17,074 nt of DNA. Source: Betaproteobacteria bacterium. GTDB taxonomy: Bacteria > Pseudomonadota > Gammaproteobacteria > Burkholderiales > SG8-39. The notes beneath the pieces are model-generated. The model saw nothing but the letters and a program-made list of their open reading frames with translations, ran no database searches and was not told the origin of the DNA. The DNA lies in assembly GCA_009693345.1 (NCBI GenBank), contig SHXL01000040.1, forward strand, positions 1 through 17,074. The letters run 5' to 3'. Position numbers and translations under genes: made by a program. Below are positions 1 to 6,959 of this stretch, piece after piece. Within the stretch, counting starts at the first letter, position 1. Every line of letters begins with the position of its first letter.

Positions 1-586
1 CGTCGACCAGTTGTTCCACTTCGGCCACCGTGACCTTGCCGCAAGTCGCGATCATCGGGTTGAAGTTGCGCGCGGTCTTGCGGTAGACGAGGTTGCCCGA
101 TGCGTCGCCTTTCCACGCCTTGACGATGGACAGGTCGGCGTGGATCGACTCCTCGAGCACGTACTCACGGCCGTTAAAGGAGCGCAGGTCCTTGTCTTCC
201 GCGAGCTTGGTGCCGAAACCGGTGCGCGTGTAGAAACCCGGGATGCCCGCGCCGCCGGCGCGCAGTTTTTCCGCAAGCGTCCCCTGCGGCGTCAATTGCA
301 ACTCGAGTTCGCCCGCCAGCACCTGGCGTTCGAATTCCTTGTTCTCCCCAACGTAGGAAGCGATGACTTTCTTCACCTGCCGGTTCTTCAGGAGCAGGCC
401 CATGCCGAAATCGTCCACGCCGGCGTTGTTGCCGACGATGGTCAGCCCCTTGATGCCGCTTTCCACCAGCGCCTGGATCAGGTTTTCCGGGATCCCGCAC
501 AGGCCGAATCCGCCGGCGGCGATCGTCATGTTGTCGCGCAGGAGCCCTTGCAGGGCGGCAGTTGCGTTCGCTTGAACTTTTTTCAT
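1..586 (-). CDS. 3-oxoacid CoA-transferase subunit A (partial, 3' end outside window)
   Basis: Reading the minus strand from the ATG at 586 gives 195 codons that stay open to the window edge, so the C-terminus is missing (family members have about 230 residues). The N-terminus begins MKKVQANATAALQGLLRDN, followed by the glycine-rich GGFGLCGIPENLI segment. Further on come VGNNAGVDDFGMGLLL and GAGIPGFYTRTGFGT, all typical of the alpha subunit of succinyl-CoA:3-ketoacid (ScoA/AtoD-like) CoA-transferases. Known role of the family: with a beta subunit it moves CoA from a donor such as succinyl-CoA to a 3-oxo acid. The beta subunit carries the catalytic glutamate and would be expected downstream, outside this window. 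A GGAGG Shine-Dalgarno lies at 597-601, 10 nt from the ATG. The gene diverges from the ETF-ubiquinone oxidoreductase. The exact substrate cannot be decided, so no symbol is given. Confidence 0.9.
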   Translation of the reverse strand, partial: MKKVQANATAALQGLLRDNMTIAAGGFGLCGIPENLIQALVESGIKGLTIVGNNAGVDDFGMGLLLKNRQVKKVIASYVGENKEFERQVLAGELELQLTPQGTLAEKLRAGGAGIPGFYTRTGFGTKLAEDKDLRSFNGREYVLEESIHADLSIVKAWKGDASGNLVYRKTARNFNPMIATCGKVTVAEVEQLVD

Positions 587-596
587 ATGGATATGG

Positions 597-601
597 CCTC
601 C
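597..601 (-). promoter_or_regulatory. Shine-Dalgarno of the CoA-transferase subunit A gene
   Basis: On the minus strand the sequence reads GGAGG, with 10 nt to the ATG at 584-586. It supports this start codon. Spacing is at the long end of normal. Confidence 0.55.
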
Positions 602-612
602 AACCTGCATTC

Positions 613-618
613 TATAAT
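613..618 (+). promoter_or_regulatory. Candidate -10 box (TATAAT) of the ETF-ubiquinone oxidoreductase gene
   Basis: A perfect TATAAT sits with its last base only 6 nt before the ATG at 624. Transcription would be expected to begin at or next to that ATG, giving a leaderless or nearly leaderless mRNA. No Shine-Dalgarno is visible before the ATG. No good -35 is seen at the proper distance (the bases near 590-595 read GATATG). The overlapping complement (611-616, TATAGA on the minus strand) could serve the divergent CoA-transferase gene. The promoter is inferred from sequence only. Confidence 0.45.
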
Positions 619-623
619 CCCTC

Positions 624-2252
624 ATGGCTCGCGAATCGATGGCGTACGACGTGGTGGTGGTCGGCGGCGGCCCGGCGGGCCTGGCTGCGGCGATCCGCCT
701 GAAGCAGCTCTCGGCCGAAATCTCGGTCTGCCTGATCGAGAAAGGCTCCGAGATCGGCGCCCACATCCTTTCCGGCGCGGTGATGGACCCGCGCGCCATG
801 AACGAGCTCGTTCCCGACTGGAAGGCAAAGGACGCGCCGCTGAACGTTCTGGTTTCCGAGGATCGATTTTTGTTTTTATCGGATAAAAAAGAATTTAAAA
901 CACCGAATTTTCTGCTTCCCGCCTGCTTCCAGAATCACGGCAACTATGTGGTCAGCCTGGGCAGCGTCGCGCGCTGGCTTGGGACAATGGCCGAAGCGCT
1001 GGGCGTCGAGATCTTCCCGGGATTCGCGGCCGCGGAAGTGCTCTACGATGAAAAAGGCTCGGTGAAGGGCGTCGCCACCGGCGACATGGGCGTCAACCGC
1101 AAGGGCGAGCGCACTGACGCATTCCAGCCGGGGATGGAACTGCATGCCAAGTACACCTTCTTCGCCGAAGGCTGCCGCGGCAACCTCGGCAAGCAGCTCG
1201 AGGCGAAGTTCGGGCTGCGCCAGGGCTCCGATCCGCAGGTCTACGGCATCGGACTGAAGGAGCTCTGGGACCTGGAACCGGCTAAGCACCAGCCCGGCCT
1301 GGTCGTCCACACCGCGGGCTGGCCGCTCGAGCGCGACACCTACGGCGGCTCGTTCCTGTATCACCTCGAGAACAACCAGGCTGCGGTCGGGTTCGTGGTC
1401 GGGCTTGCCTACACCAATCCTTACCTCAGCCCCTACGAGGAATTCCAGCGCTACAAGACGCATCCCGCGATCCGCAGCTTCCTGGAGGGAGGCAAACGCG
1501 TCGCCTACGGCGCCCGTGCGATTGCCGTGGGTGGCCTGCAATCGCTGCCGGAACTCGTTTTCCCGGGGGGCTGCCTGATCGGCGACGACGCGGGCTTTCT
1601 CAATGCCTCGCGCATCAAGGGCAGCCACTGCGCGATCAAGTCCGGCATGCTCGCCGCCGAGGCGGCCCATGCCGCGCTCGCCGCGGGCCGCTCGGGCGAC
1701 GCGCTCGCGTCCTACCCGGAGGCCTTCCGGCAAAGCTGGCTGTTCGACGAGCTCTACCGCGCGCGCAACTTCAAGCCCTGGATGGCGAAGGGCCTGTACA
1801 CCGGCTCGGTCATGTTCGGCATCGACCAGATCGTGTTCGGCGGCAAGGCGCCCTGGACGCTGCACCATGAGCATGCCGATCATGAAACTTTGGTTGAAAA
1901 ATCCGGCGCAACACAAATTCAGTACCCGAAGCCCGACGGCGTCATCAGCTTCGACCGGCTGACCAACGTCGCGTTCTCGAGCACCAACCACGGCGAGGAC
2001 CAGCCGGTGCACCTGACGCTCAAGGATGCGAGCGTGCCGGTGAATGTCAACTTGGAACTCTACGATGCGCCCGAGCAGCGCTACTGCCCCGCCGGCGTCT
2101 ATGAAATCGTGCGGGACGACAAGGGGCCGCGGCTGCAGATCAACGCGCAGAACTGCGTGCACTGCAAGAGCTGCGACATCAAGGATCCGACGCAGAACAT
2201 CGTCTGGGTCACGCCGGAAGGCGGCGGCGGGCCCAACTACCCGAACATGTGA
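624..2252 (+). CDS. Electron transfer flavoprotein-ubiquinone oxidoreductase (ETF-QO)
   Basis: 542 residues, the usual length. ETF-QO takes electrons from reduced ETF and passes them to ubiquinone at the inner membrane, linking acyl-CoA dehydrogenation to respiration. The FAD-binding Rossmann motif VVVGGGPAGLAAAIRLKQL lies at about residues 11-29. The C-terminal ferredoxin-like part has the four cysteines for the [4Fe-4S] cluster: C488 (in RYCPAGVYE), then C511, C514 and C517 (in NCVHCKSCDIKDP). The protein ends with the family-typical GGGGPNYPNM. The start at 624 matches the usual N-terminal form (MxREsMxYDVVVVGG); an inner ATG at 639 is the alternative. The ETF partner genes are in the divergent/convergent group at 5182-6869. 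A very AT-rich codon stretch at about 862-912 encodes the normal RFLFLSDKKEFKTPNF region. Membrane association is known for the family, not seen here. Confidence 0.96.
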   Translation: MARESMAYDVVVVGGGPAGLAAAIRLKQLSAEISVCLIEKGSEIGAHILSGAVMDPRAMNELVPDWKAKDAPLNVLVSEDRFLFLSDKKEFKTPNFLLPACFQNHGNYVVSLGSVARWLGTMAEALGVEIFPGFAAAEVLYDEKGSVKGVATGDMGVNRKGERTDAFQPGMELHAKYTFFAEGCRGNLGKQLEAKFGLRQGSDPQVYGIGLKELWDLEPAKHQPGLVVHTAGWPLERDTYGGSFLYHLENNQAAVGFVVGLAYTNPYLSPYEEFQRYKTHPAIRSFLEGGKRVAYGARAIAVGGLQSLPELVFPGGCLIGDDAGFLNASRIKGSHCAIKSGMLAAEAAHAALAAGRSGDALASYPEAFRQSWLFDELYRARNFKPWMAKGLYTGSVMFGIDQIVFGGKAPWTLHHEHADHETLVEKSGATQIQYPKPDGVISFDRLTNVAFSSTNHGEDQPVHLTLKDASVPVNVNLELYDAPEQRYCPAGVYEIVRDDKGPRLQINAQNCVHCKSCDIKDPTQNIVWVTPEGGGGPNYPNM

Positions 2253-2254
2253 CG

Positions 2255-2548
2255 ATGAAGACTTTCCGCGAGTTCTATCCCTACTATCTGGGCGAGCATG
2301 CGAACCGCACTTGCCGGCGGCTGCATTTCATCGGCACCAGCATCGGCCTCGCCTGCCTGCTGCACGCCTTCTCGACGCTCAATTTCTGGTGGCTGCTCGG
2401 CGGCATCGTGCAGGGTTATGCCTGGGCCTGGATCGGGCATTACTTCTTTGAGCACAACCGCCCCGCCACGTTCACCTACCCGCGCTGGAGCTTCATGGGC
2501 GATGGGGTAATGTGGAAAGACATCCTGAGCGGCAAGATCAGGTTTTGA
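2255..2548 (+). CDS. Mpo1-like / DUF962 small membrane protein
   Basis: 97 residues from the ATG at 2255, which lies 2 nt past the ETF-QO stop. A GTG at 2249 overlapping that stop would add two residues and is the alternative start. The order of motifs is that of the DUF962 family: YYLGEHANRTCRRLHFIGT near the N-terminus (H15, H24) and GYAWAWIGHYFFEHNRPATF (about 54-73, H62 and H67), then the YPRWSFMGD motif. Two hydrophobic stretches (about 25-40 and 43-63) suggest membrane insertion. The yeast relative Mpo1 is an Fe(II)-dependent dioxygenase in alpha-oxidation of 2-hydroxy fatty acids, and the conserved histidines are the likely metal ligands. Whether this bacterial member has that activity is unknown. 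It sits between ETF-QO and panB, 2 nt before the latter, so it is probably co-transcribed with both. Confidence 0.85.
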   Translation: MKTFREFYPYYLGEHANRTCRRLHFIGTSIGLACLLHAFSTLNFWWLLGGIVQGYAWAWIGHYFFEHNRPATFTYPRWSFMGDGVMWKDILSGKIRF

Positions 2549-2550
2549 CG

Positions 2551-3384
2551 ATGGGCCACAAACACACCGTACTGGACCTCAAAGGGCGCAAGGGAGCGCG
2601 CCTTGTAATGCTCACTGCCTACGACGCGCCGACTGCGCGCCTGGGCGTTGCCGGCGGCGTCGACATGCTCCTCGTCGGCGACTCGCTCGGCATGGCGGTA
2701 CTCGGCTACGACTCCACGGTGCCCGTCACCATGGCGGACATGCTCCATCACACCAAGGCCGCGCGCCGCGGCGCACCTGGCGCCTTCATCGTCGCCGACC
2801 TGCCGTTCCTTTCCTACGCTACGGTCGAGTTGGCATTGGGCAATGCCGCCAGCTTCATGAAGGATGCCGGCGCCGACTCGGTGAAGCTGGAAGGCGGAGC
2901 GGAAGTCGCCCCGATCGTCCAGGCACTGGTGCGTGCGGGCATCCCGGTGATGGGGCACCTCGGCCTCACCCCGCAGACGGCCTCCGCTCTGGGCGGCTTC
3001 AAGCTCCAGGCCAGGGATGAGGACGGCGGGCGCAGACTGCTTGCCGACACCGGCGCGCTCGAGCAGGCCGGCTGCTGGAGCGTCGTGCTCGAAATGGTGC
3101 CCGCGCCTCTCGCGAAGCTCGTTACCTCACGCACGGCCATGCCGACGATCGGCATCGGCGCGGGCCCGGACTGCGATGGCCAGGTGCTCGTCTACAACGA
3201 CCTCGTGGGGATCAGCGCGCCGGATTTCCGTCCGAAATTCCTGAAGCGCTACGCCGAGACGGGCGAAGCGATGCGCACGGCCATCGAACACTACGCCGCG
3301 GAGGTGCGCGGCGGCCGCTATCCGGACGAAGCGCACAGCTTCGGCATGAATGCCGATCTGCTCCGCCGCATCGAAAGCGGCTGA
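2551..3384 (+). CDS. panB: 3-methyl-2-oxobutanoate hydroxymethyltransferase (PanB)
   Basis: 277 residues, close to the 264 of E. coli PanB. The enzyme transfers a hydroxymethyl group from methylene-tetrahydrofolate to 2-oxoisovalerate, making ketopantoate, the first committed step to pantothenate and CoA. Visible signatures: LTAYDAPTA (21-29), LLVGDSLGM with metal ligand D44, GYDSTVPVT, HHTKAARRGA, VADLPFLSY with D83, KLEGG with E114, MGHLGLTPQ (134-142), and the probable catalytic E181 in VLEMVP. The ATG at 2551 lies 2 nt after the DUF962 stop. In-frame starts upstream (from 2512) would lie inside that gene and add a non-family leader. No panC is in the window. The stop codon falls in the loop of a terminator-like hairpin. 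PanB adds CoA supply to a region otherwise full of CoA-thioester enzymes. Confidence 0.97.
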   Translation: MGHKHTVLDLKGRKGARLVMLTAYDAPTARLGVAGGVDMLLVGDSLGMAVLGYDSTVPVTMADMLHHTKAARRGAPGAFIVADLPFLSYATVELALGNAASFMKDAGADSVKLEGGAEVAPIVQALVRAGIPVMGHLGLTPQTASALGGFKLQARDEDGGRRLLADTGALEQAGCWSVVLEMVPAPLAKLVTSRTAMPTIGIGAGPDCDGQVLVYNDLVGISAPDFRPKFLKRYAETGEAMRTAIEHYAAEVRGGRYPDEAHSFGMNADLLRRIESG

Positions 3385-3394
3385 TCCCGCTTTT
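3374..3394. terminator. Compact hairpin between convergent panB and acyl-CoA dehydrogenase genes
   Basis: AAAGCGG (3374-3380) and CCGCTTT (3387-3393) form a perfect 7-bp stem with a 6-nt loop. The stem is followed by a short T-run (3391-3394) on the plus strand and begins with an A-run that gives T's on the minus strand. The panB stop codon (3382-3384) is in the loop, and the opposing gene's stop codon (3395-3397) adjoins it. It looks like a bidirectional intrinsic terminator squeezed between two convergent genes. The U-run is short, so efficiency is uncertain. Confidence 0.55.
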
Positions 3395-5185
3395 CTAGGC
3401 AGCCAGGAATTGATCGTCGCTCAGCGCCATGACCGCGGCAGCGCCGCTCGTGACCGCGGTGGCGAGGCCGGGCGCCGCCGACAGCACGTGATCACCGAAA
3501 AAGCGCGCCGTCGATATCTTTGCGGAATAGAAGGCTTGATCGCCTGCCTTGCCTGATAGCTTTTTCTCAGCGATCAGGGCCGCGCGCGCCATTTGCCAGC
3601 CGCCGGCAACGATGCCCATCAATTTCAGGAACGGTACCGCTCCGGCGAACGCCGCGTTCGGGTCCTTGCCTGCAGTCTGGAGGATGTAATCGACGCTGTC
3701 GGCAATCGCCTGCACGCCTGCTGCAAGACGGCTTCGGATTGCCTGAATATCAGGATTTCCCGATTTGGAAAGGTCCAGATCGAACTTCCGCAAGACACTA
3801 ATCCACTCCTTGACGGTCACGCCGCCTTCGCGCGCGATCTTGCGGCCAACCAGGTCGTTGGCCTGAATGCCGGTGGTGCCTTCGTAGATCGTCGTGATGC
3901 GCGCATCACGCAGGTGCTGCGCAGCGCCGGTCTCCTCGATGAAGCCCATGCCGCCGTGCACCTGCACGCCAAGCGAAGCCACCTCGATTCCGGTCTCGGT
4001 ACTCCAGCCCTTCACCACCGGGATCATCAGTTCGACGAATGCCTGGTGTCGCTTCTGGTCTTCTTTTTCTTCACTTCTACTGGAAAAATCAACCGCAGCA
4101 GCAACAACGTATGCAAGCGCGCGCATGGCCTCGGTCTGCGATTTCATCAGCATCAGCATGCGCCGCACGTCGGGGTGGCGAATGATCGGGACCGCCTTCG
4201 CCCCCCCGACCAGATCCCGTCCCTGCACGCGATCCTTCGCGTAGGCCAGCGCCCGCTGAAACGCGCGCTCGGCGATCGACACGCCTTCCAGGCCGACCGC
4301 AAAGCGCGCGGCGTTCATCATGATGAACATGTAGGAAAGGCCCTTATTCTCCTCTCCCACGAGGTAGCCGATCGCATTTTCGAACACCATCACCGCGGTC
4401 GGGCTGGCGTGGATGCCGAGCTTGTGTTCGATCGACGCGCAGGTCGCGGCGTTGCGCTCGCCGAGGGAGCCATCCGCCTTCACGAGGAATTTCGGCACGA
4501 TGAACAGCGAGATTCCCTTCACGCCCTCCGGCGCGTCCGGCGTGCGCGCCAGCACCAGGTGCACGATGTTCTCGGTCAGGTCGTGCTCGCCGAAGGTGAT
4601 GAAGATCTTCTGGCCGCTGATGCGGTAGTGATCTCCCTCGCGTGCCGCTTTCGTGCGCACCAGCGCCAGGTCCGAGCCCGCCTGCGGTTCGGTGAGGTTC
4701 ATGGTCCCGGTCCAGCTGCCGTCGAACATCTTCGGCACGAAGGCCTTCTTCAGTTCCTCGGTGCCCGAGAGCAGCATGGCCTCGATCGCGCCCTGCGTGA
4801 GCATCGGGCACAGCGAAAACGACATGTTTGCCGACGTGATCATTTCGGTCACCGGGGTCGCCAGCAGCTTGGGCAATCCCTGGCCGCCCCACTCCGGATC
4901 GAGCGACAGCGCGCTCCAACCGCCTTCGCAGAACAGCTTGTAAGCCTCCTTGAAGCCCTTCGGGGTCGTTACCGCCCCATCCTTCCACTTCGAGCCTTCC
5001 TGGTCGCCGGAATAATTCAATGGATCAAGAACCTCCGACGCGAACTTCGACGCTTCCTCGAGAATCGCGTCTACCGTGTCCGGGGTCGTATCCGTGTAGC
5101 CCGGCAGCTTGGCGACCTCGGCGAGGTCTGCCAGCTCATTGAGAACGAAGCGCATCTCCTTCAGGGGCGCGGCGTAGGCGCTCAT
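3395..5185 (-). CDS. Long-form acyl-CoA dehydrogenase (FadE/DmdC-like, about 600 residues)
   Basis: 596 residues. It oxidises an acyl-CoA to the trans-2-enoyl-CoA with FAD, passing electrons to ETF. Order of parts: an N-terminal extension of the AcylCoA_DH_N type (about 1-40), helical domain with WSALSLDPEWGGQGLP (about 90-105), middle beta domain with MNLTEPQAGSDL and GQKIFITFGEHDL, C-terminal helical domain with VQVHGGMGFIEETGAAQHLRDARI, and a further C-terminal domain (about 470-596) found only in long-form members. The usual catalytic base is present as E435 in IYEGTTGIQAND. This form includes dehydrogenases for medium/long-chain acyl-CoA and for 3-methylmercaptopropionyl-CoA (DmdC), and sequence alone does not tell which. 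The start overlaps the etfA stop by 4 nt (ATGA), so it is translationally coupled to its electron acceptor. The gene is last in the etfB-etfA operon. Confidence 0.93.
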   Translation of the reverse strand: MSAYAAPLKEMRFVLNELADLAEVAKLPGYTDTTPDTVDAILEEASKFASEVLDPLNYSGDQEGSKWKDGAVTTPKGFKEAYKLFCEGGWSALSLDPEWGGQGLPKLLATPVTEMITSANMSFSLCPMLTQGAIEAMLLSGTEELKKAFVPKMFDGSWTGTMNLTEPQAGSDLALVRTKAAREGDHYRISGQKIFITFGEHDLTENIVHLVLARTPDAPEGVKGISLFIVPKFLVKADGSLGERNAATCASIEHKLGIHASPTAVMVFENAIGYLVGEENKGLSYMFIMMNAARFAVGLEGVSIAERAFQRALAYAKDRVQGRDLVGGAKAVPIIRHPDVRRMLMLMKSQTEAMRALAYVVAAAVDFSSRSEEKEDQKRHQAFVELMIPVVKGWSTETGIEVASLGVQVHGGMGFIEETGAAQHLRDARITTIYEGTTGIQANDLVGRKIAREGGVTVKEWISVLRKFDLDLSKSGNPDIQAIRSRLAAGVQAIADSVDYILQTAGKDPNAAFAGAVPFLKLMGIVAGGWQMARAALIAEKKLSGKAGDQAFYSAKISTARFFGDHVLSAAPGLATAVTSGAAAVMALSDDQFLAA

Positions 5186-6117
5186 TTCTTCAGTTCCTCC
5201 ACCAGCTCCGGGACCAGCTTGAACAGATCGCCCACGATGCCGTAGTCGGCGACCTGGAAGATCGGCGCCTCCTCGTCCTTGTTGATCGCGACGATGACGC
5301 GGCTGTCCTTCATGCCGGCAAGGTGCTGGATGGCGCCGGAGATGCCGATCGCGACATACAGGTCGGGGGCGACGATCTTGCCGGTCTGCCCGACCTGCCA
5401 GTCGTTCGGCACGAACCCCGCATCCACCGCCGCGCGCGAGGCGCCCATGGCGGCGTTCAGCTTGTCCGCGAGGGGCTCGAGAATCTTGAAGTTTTCGCCC
5501 GAACCCATGCCGCGGCCGCCCGAGACGACGATCTTCGCCGAGGTGAGTTCCGGGCGCTCGGACTTGGAGACTTCGCGGCTGACAAAACTCGAGAGGCCGC
5601 TATCGGCAGGGGCCTCTATTTTTTCTATTGATGCATTTCCCCCGGTAGACGCAACGGCATCAAAACCGGTTGTGCGCACGGTGATCACCTTGATCGCATC
5701 CCTCGACTTCACCGTGGCGAGCGCATTGCCGGCATAGATCGGCCGCACGAAGGTGTCCGGAGACTCGACCGCGATGATTTCGGAAATCTGCTGCACGTCG
5801 AGCAAGGCCGCGATGCGTGGCGCCACGTCCTTGCCGTTCGAAGTAGCAGGCGCGAGGATGTGCGTATAGCCCTTGGCGAGCGCAACCACGAGCGCGGCGA
5901 CGTTCTCGGCGAGTAACTCGCCCAGCTGCGGCGCCCCGGCGTCCAGCACCTTGGCCACGCCTGCGATCTGCGCCGCGGCCCTGGCCGCGCCGTCGGCATT
6001 GTGCCCGGCGACCAGCACATGGATCTCGCCGCCGATCTTCTGCGCTGCGGCCACCGTGTTGCGCGTCGCGACCTTGAGCGTGCCGTGGTCGTGCTCTGCA
6101 ATCACCAGGATCGCCAT
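5182..6117 (-). CDS. etfA: Electron transfer flavoprotein subunit alpha
   Basis: 311 residues, normal for the alpha subunit of the housekeeping (group I) ETF, a soluble FAD protein that carries electrons from acyl-CoA dehydrogenases to ETF-QO. The N-terminal domain begins MAILVIAEHDHGTLK. The C-terminal FAD-binding domain has SGGRGMGSGENF (about 200-210), ASRAAVDAGFVPNDWQVGQTG (beginning near 233), YVAIGISGAIQHLAGMKDS and INKDEEAPIFQVADYG. The gene starts 2 nt after the etfB stop and overlaps the downstream acyl-CoA dehydrogenase start by 4 nt. A short AT-rich run (about 5615-5645) encodes the variable NASIEKIEAPADSG loop between the two domains. Confidence 0.97.
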   Translation of the reverse strand: MAILVIAEHDHGTLKVATRNTVAAAQKIGGEIHVLVAGHNADGAARAAAQIAGVAKVLDAGAPQLGELLAENVAALVVALAKGYTHILAPATSNGKDVAPRIAALLDVQQISEIIAVESPDTFVRPIYAGNALATVKSRDAIKVITVRTTGFDAVASTGGNASIEKIEAPADSGLSSFVSREVSKSERPELTSAKIVVSGGRGMGSGENFKILEPLADKLNAAMGASRAAVDAGFVPNDWQVGQTGKIVAPDLYVAIGISGAIQHLAGMKDSRVIVAINKDEEAPIFQVADYGIVGDLFKLVPELVEELKK

Positions 6118-6119
6118 GA

Positions 6120-6869
6120 TCAGATCACCTTGGCTTCGTTGCGCAGCTTGTCGACCAGCGCCTTTGCATCGGGCACCTTCACCCCCGCTTTACGCTTGGG
6201 CGGTTCGACAACTCTTATCGTCTGCAGGCGCGGCGCGACATCCACGCCGAGCGCATCCGGTTTCAGCGTCTCGAGCGGTTTTTTCTTCGCCTTCATGATG
6301 TTGGGCAGCGTCACATAGCGCGGTTCGTTCAGGCGCAGGTCGGTGGTGACGATCGCCGGGAGCTTGATCGATATCGTCTCGAGGCCGCCATCCACTTCGC
6401 GAGTGACGACCGCTTTCCCCTTGTCCATTACTATCTTTGAGGCAAAAGTAGCCTGAGACCAGCCCAGCAGCGCGGCGAGCATCTGCCCGGTCTGGTTGGA
6501 ATCGTCGTCGATGGCCTGCTTGCCGAGGATCACCAGCTGGGGCGTCTCTTTTTGACAGATCGCTTTCAGGATCTTGGCAACGGCAAGCGGCTGCAGCTCC
6601 TCGCCGCTCTCCACCAGGATCGCCCGATCCGCCCCGATCGCGAGCGCCGTCCTGAGCGTCTCCTGGCAGGCCTGCAGGCCGCAGGACACAGCGATAATTT
6701 CAGTCGCGATGCCGGCCTCCTTCAGCCGTACCGCTTCCTCCAGCGCGATTTCATCGAAGGGATTCATCGACATCTTCACGTTGGCGGTCTCGACGCCCGT
6801 GCCGTCCGATTTCACCCGGACCTTGACGTTGTAATCGATTACGCGCTTGACGCTGACCAGAACTTTCAT
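6120..6869 (-). CDS. etfB: Electron transfer flavoprotein subunit beta
   Basis: 249 residues, the normal length. It binds AMP and partners EtfA. It opens MKVLVSVKRVIDYNVKVRV, then has NPFDEIALEEAVRLKE and LGKQAIDDDSNQTGQMLAALL. The loop DLRLNEPRYVTLPNIMKAKKK (from about residue 184) is the recognition loop with the leucine anchor that docks on acyl-CoA dehydrogenases in group I ETFs. This marks it as the beta-oxidation type and not the FixA, nitrogen-fixation type. It is the first gene of the minus-strand operon etfB-etfA-acyl-CoA dehydrogenase and diverges from the aldolase-type gene at 6960 across 90 bp. No clear Shine-Dalgarno is seen. Confidence 0.97.
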   Translation of the reverse strand: MKVLVSVKRVIDYNVKVRVKSDGTGVETANVKMSMNPFDEIALEEAVRLKEAGIATEIIAVSCGLQACQETLRTALAIGADRAILVESGEELQPLAVAKILKAICQKETPQLVILGKQAIDDDSNQTGQMLAALLGWSQATFASKIVMDKGKAVVTREVDGGLETISIKLPAIVTTDLRLNEPRYVTLPNIMKAKKKPLETLKPDALGVDVAPRLQTIRVVEPPKRKAGVKVPDAKALVDKLRNEAKVI

Positions 6870-6913
6870 GGATGCTGTGCGGGAATCTTCACCGTGGTGT
6901 TTGCGAGCGGCGG

Positions 6914-6919
6914 ATTATA
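6914..6919 (-). promoter_or_regulatory. Candidate -10 box (TATAAT) of the etfBA operon
   Basis: The minus strand reads GCTATAATCC here, a perfect TATAAT about 45 nt before the etfB ATG, implying a leader of roughly 37 nt. No good -35 is seen at 16-18 nt. It closely resembles the TCTATAATCC before ETF-QO, which may indicate similar promoters for the two electron-transfer units. The same bases overlap a TTATAG on the plus strand that could serve the divergent operon. Confidence 0.45.
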
Positions 6920-6946
6920 GCGCGGCGTGCGACAATTCCCTCATCC

Positions 6947-6952
6947 GGGGAG
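6947..6952 (+). promoter_or_regulatory. Shine-Dalgarno fixing the start of the class II aldolase-type gene
   Basis: GGGGAG, 7 nt before the ATG at 6960. It favours this start over the upstream in-frame GTG at 6927, which has no ribosome binding site and would overlap the divergent promoter area. Confidence 0.6.
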
Positions 6953-6959
6953 CCTCTTC

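Noticed and set aside
876..2162. A 428-codon minus-strand open frame under ETF-QO
   Set aside because: Antisense shadow of a gene with a complete set of family motifs; the protein has no recognisable domain.
3395..5185. Firm naming of the long-form acyl-CoA dehydrogenase as DmdC
   Set aside because: No other dimethylsulfoniopropionate genes (DmdB, DmdD) are near, and the same form includes general acyl-CoA dehydrogenases.
3593..5245. A long open frame of 550 codons on the plus strand, antisense to the long-form acyl-CoA dehydrogenase
   Set aside because: Its translation is rich in R, H and A with no family motif and mirrors a well-recognised gene. GC-rich codon use commonly leaves such antisense frames open.
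5182..6869. FixAB-type electron-bifurcating ETF
   Set aside because: The beta subunit has the LRLNEPRY recognition loop of the housekeeping ETF, and no fixC/fixX-like genes adjoin it.
6901..6921. Sigma-70 promoter for the plus-strand operon from TTGCGA (6901) and TATAGC (6916)
   Set aside because: The spacer is only 9 nt, too short for a working promoter; only the single -10-like box on the other strand is kept as a candidate.
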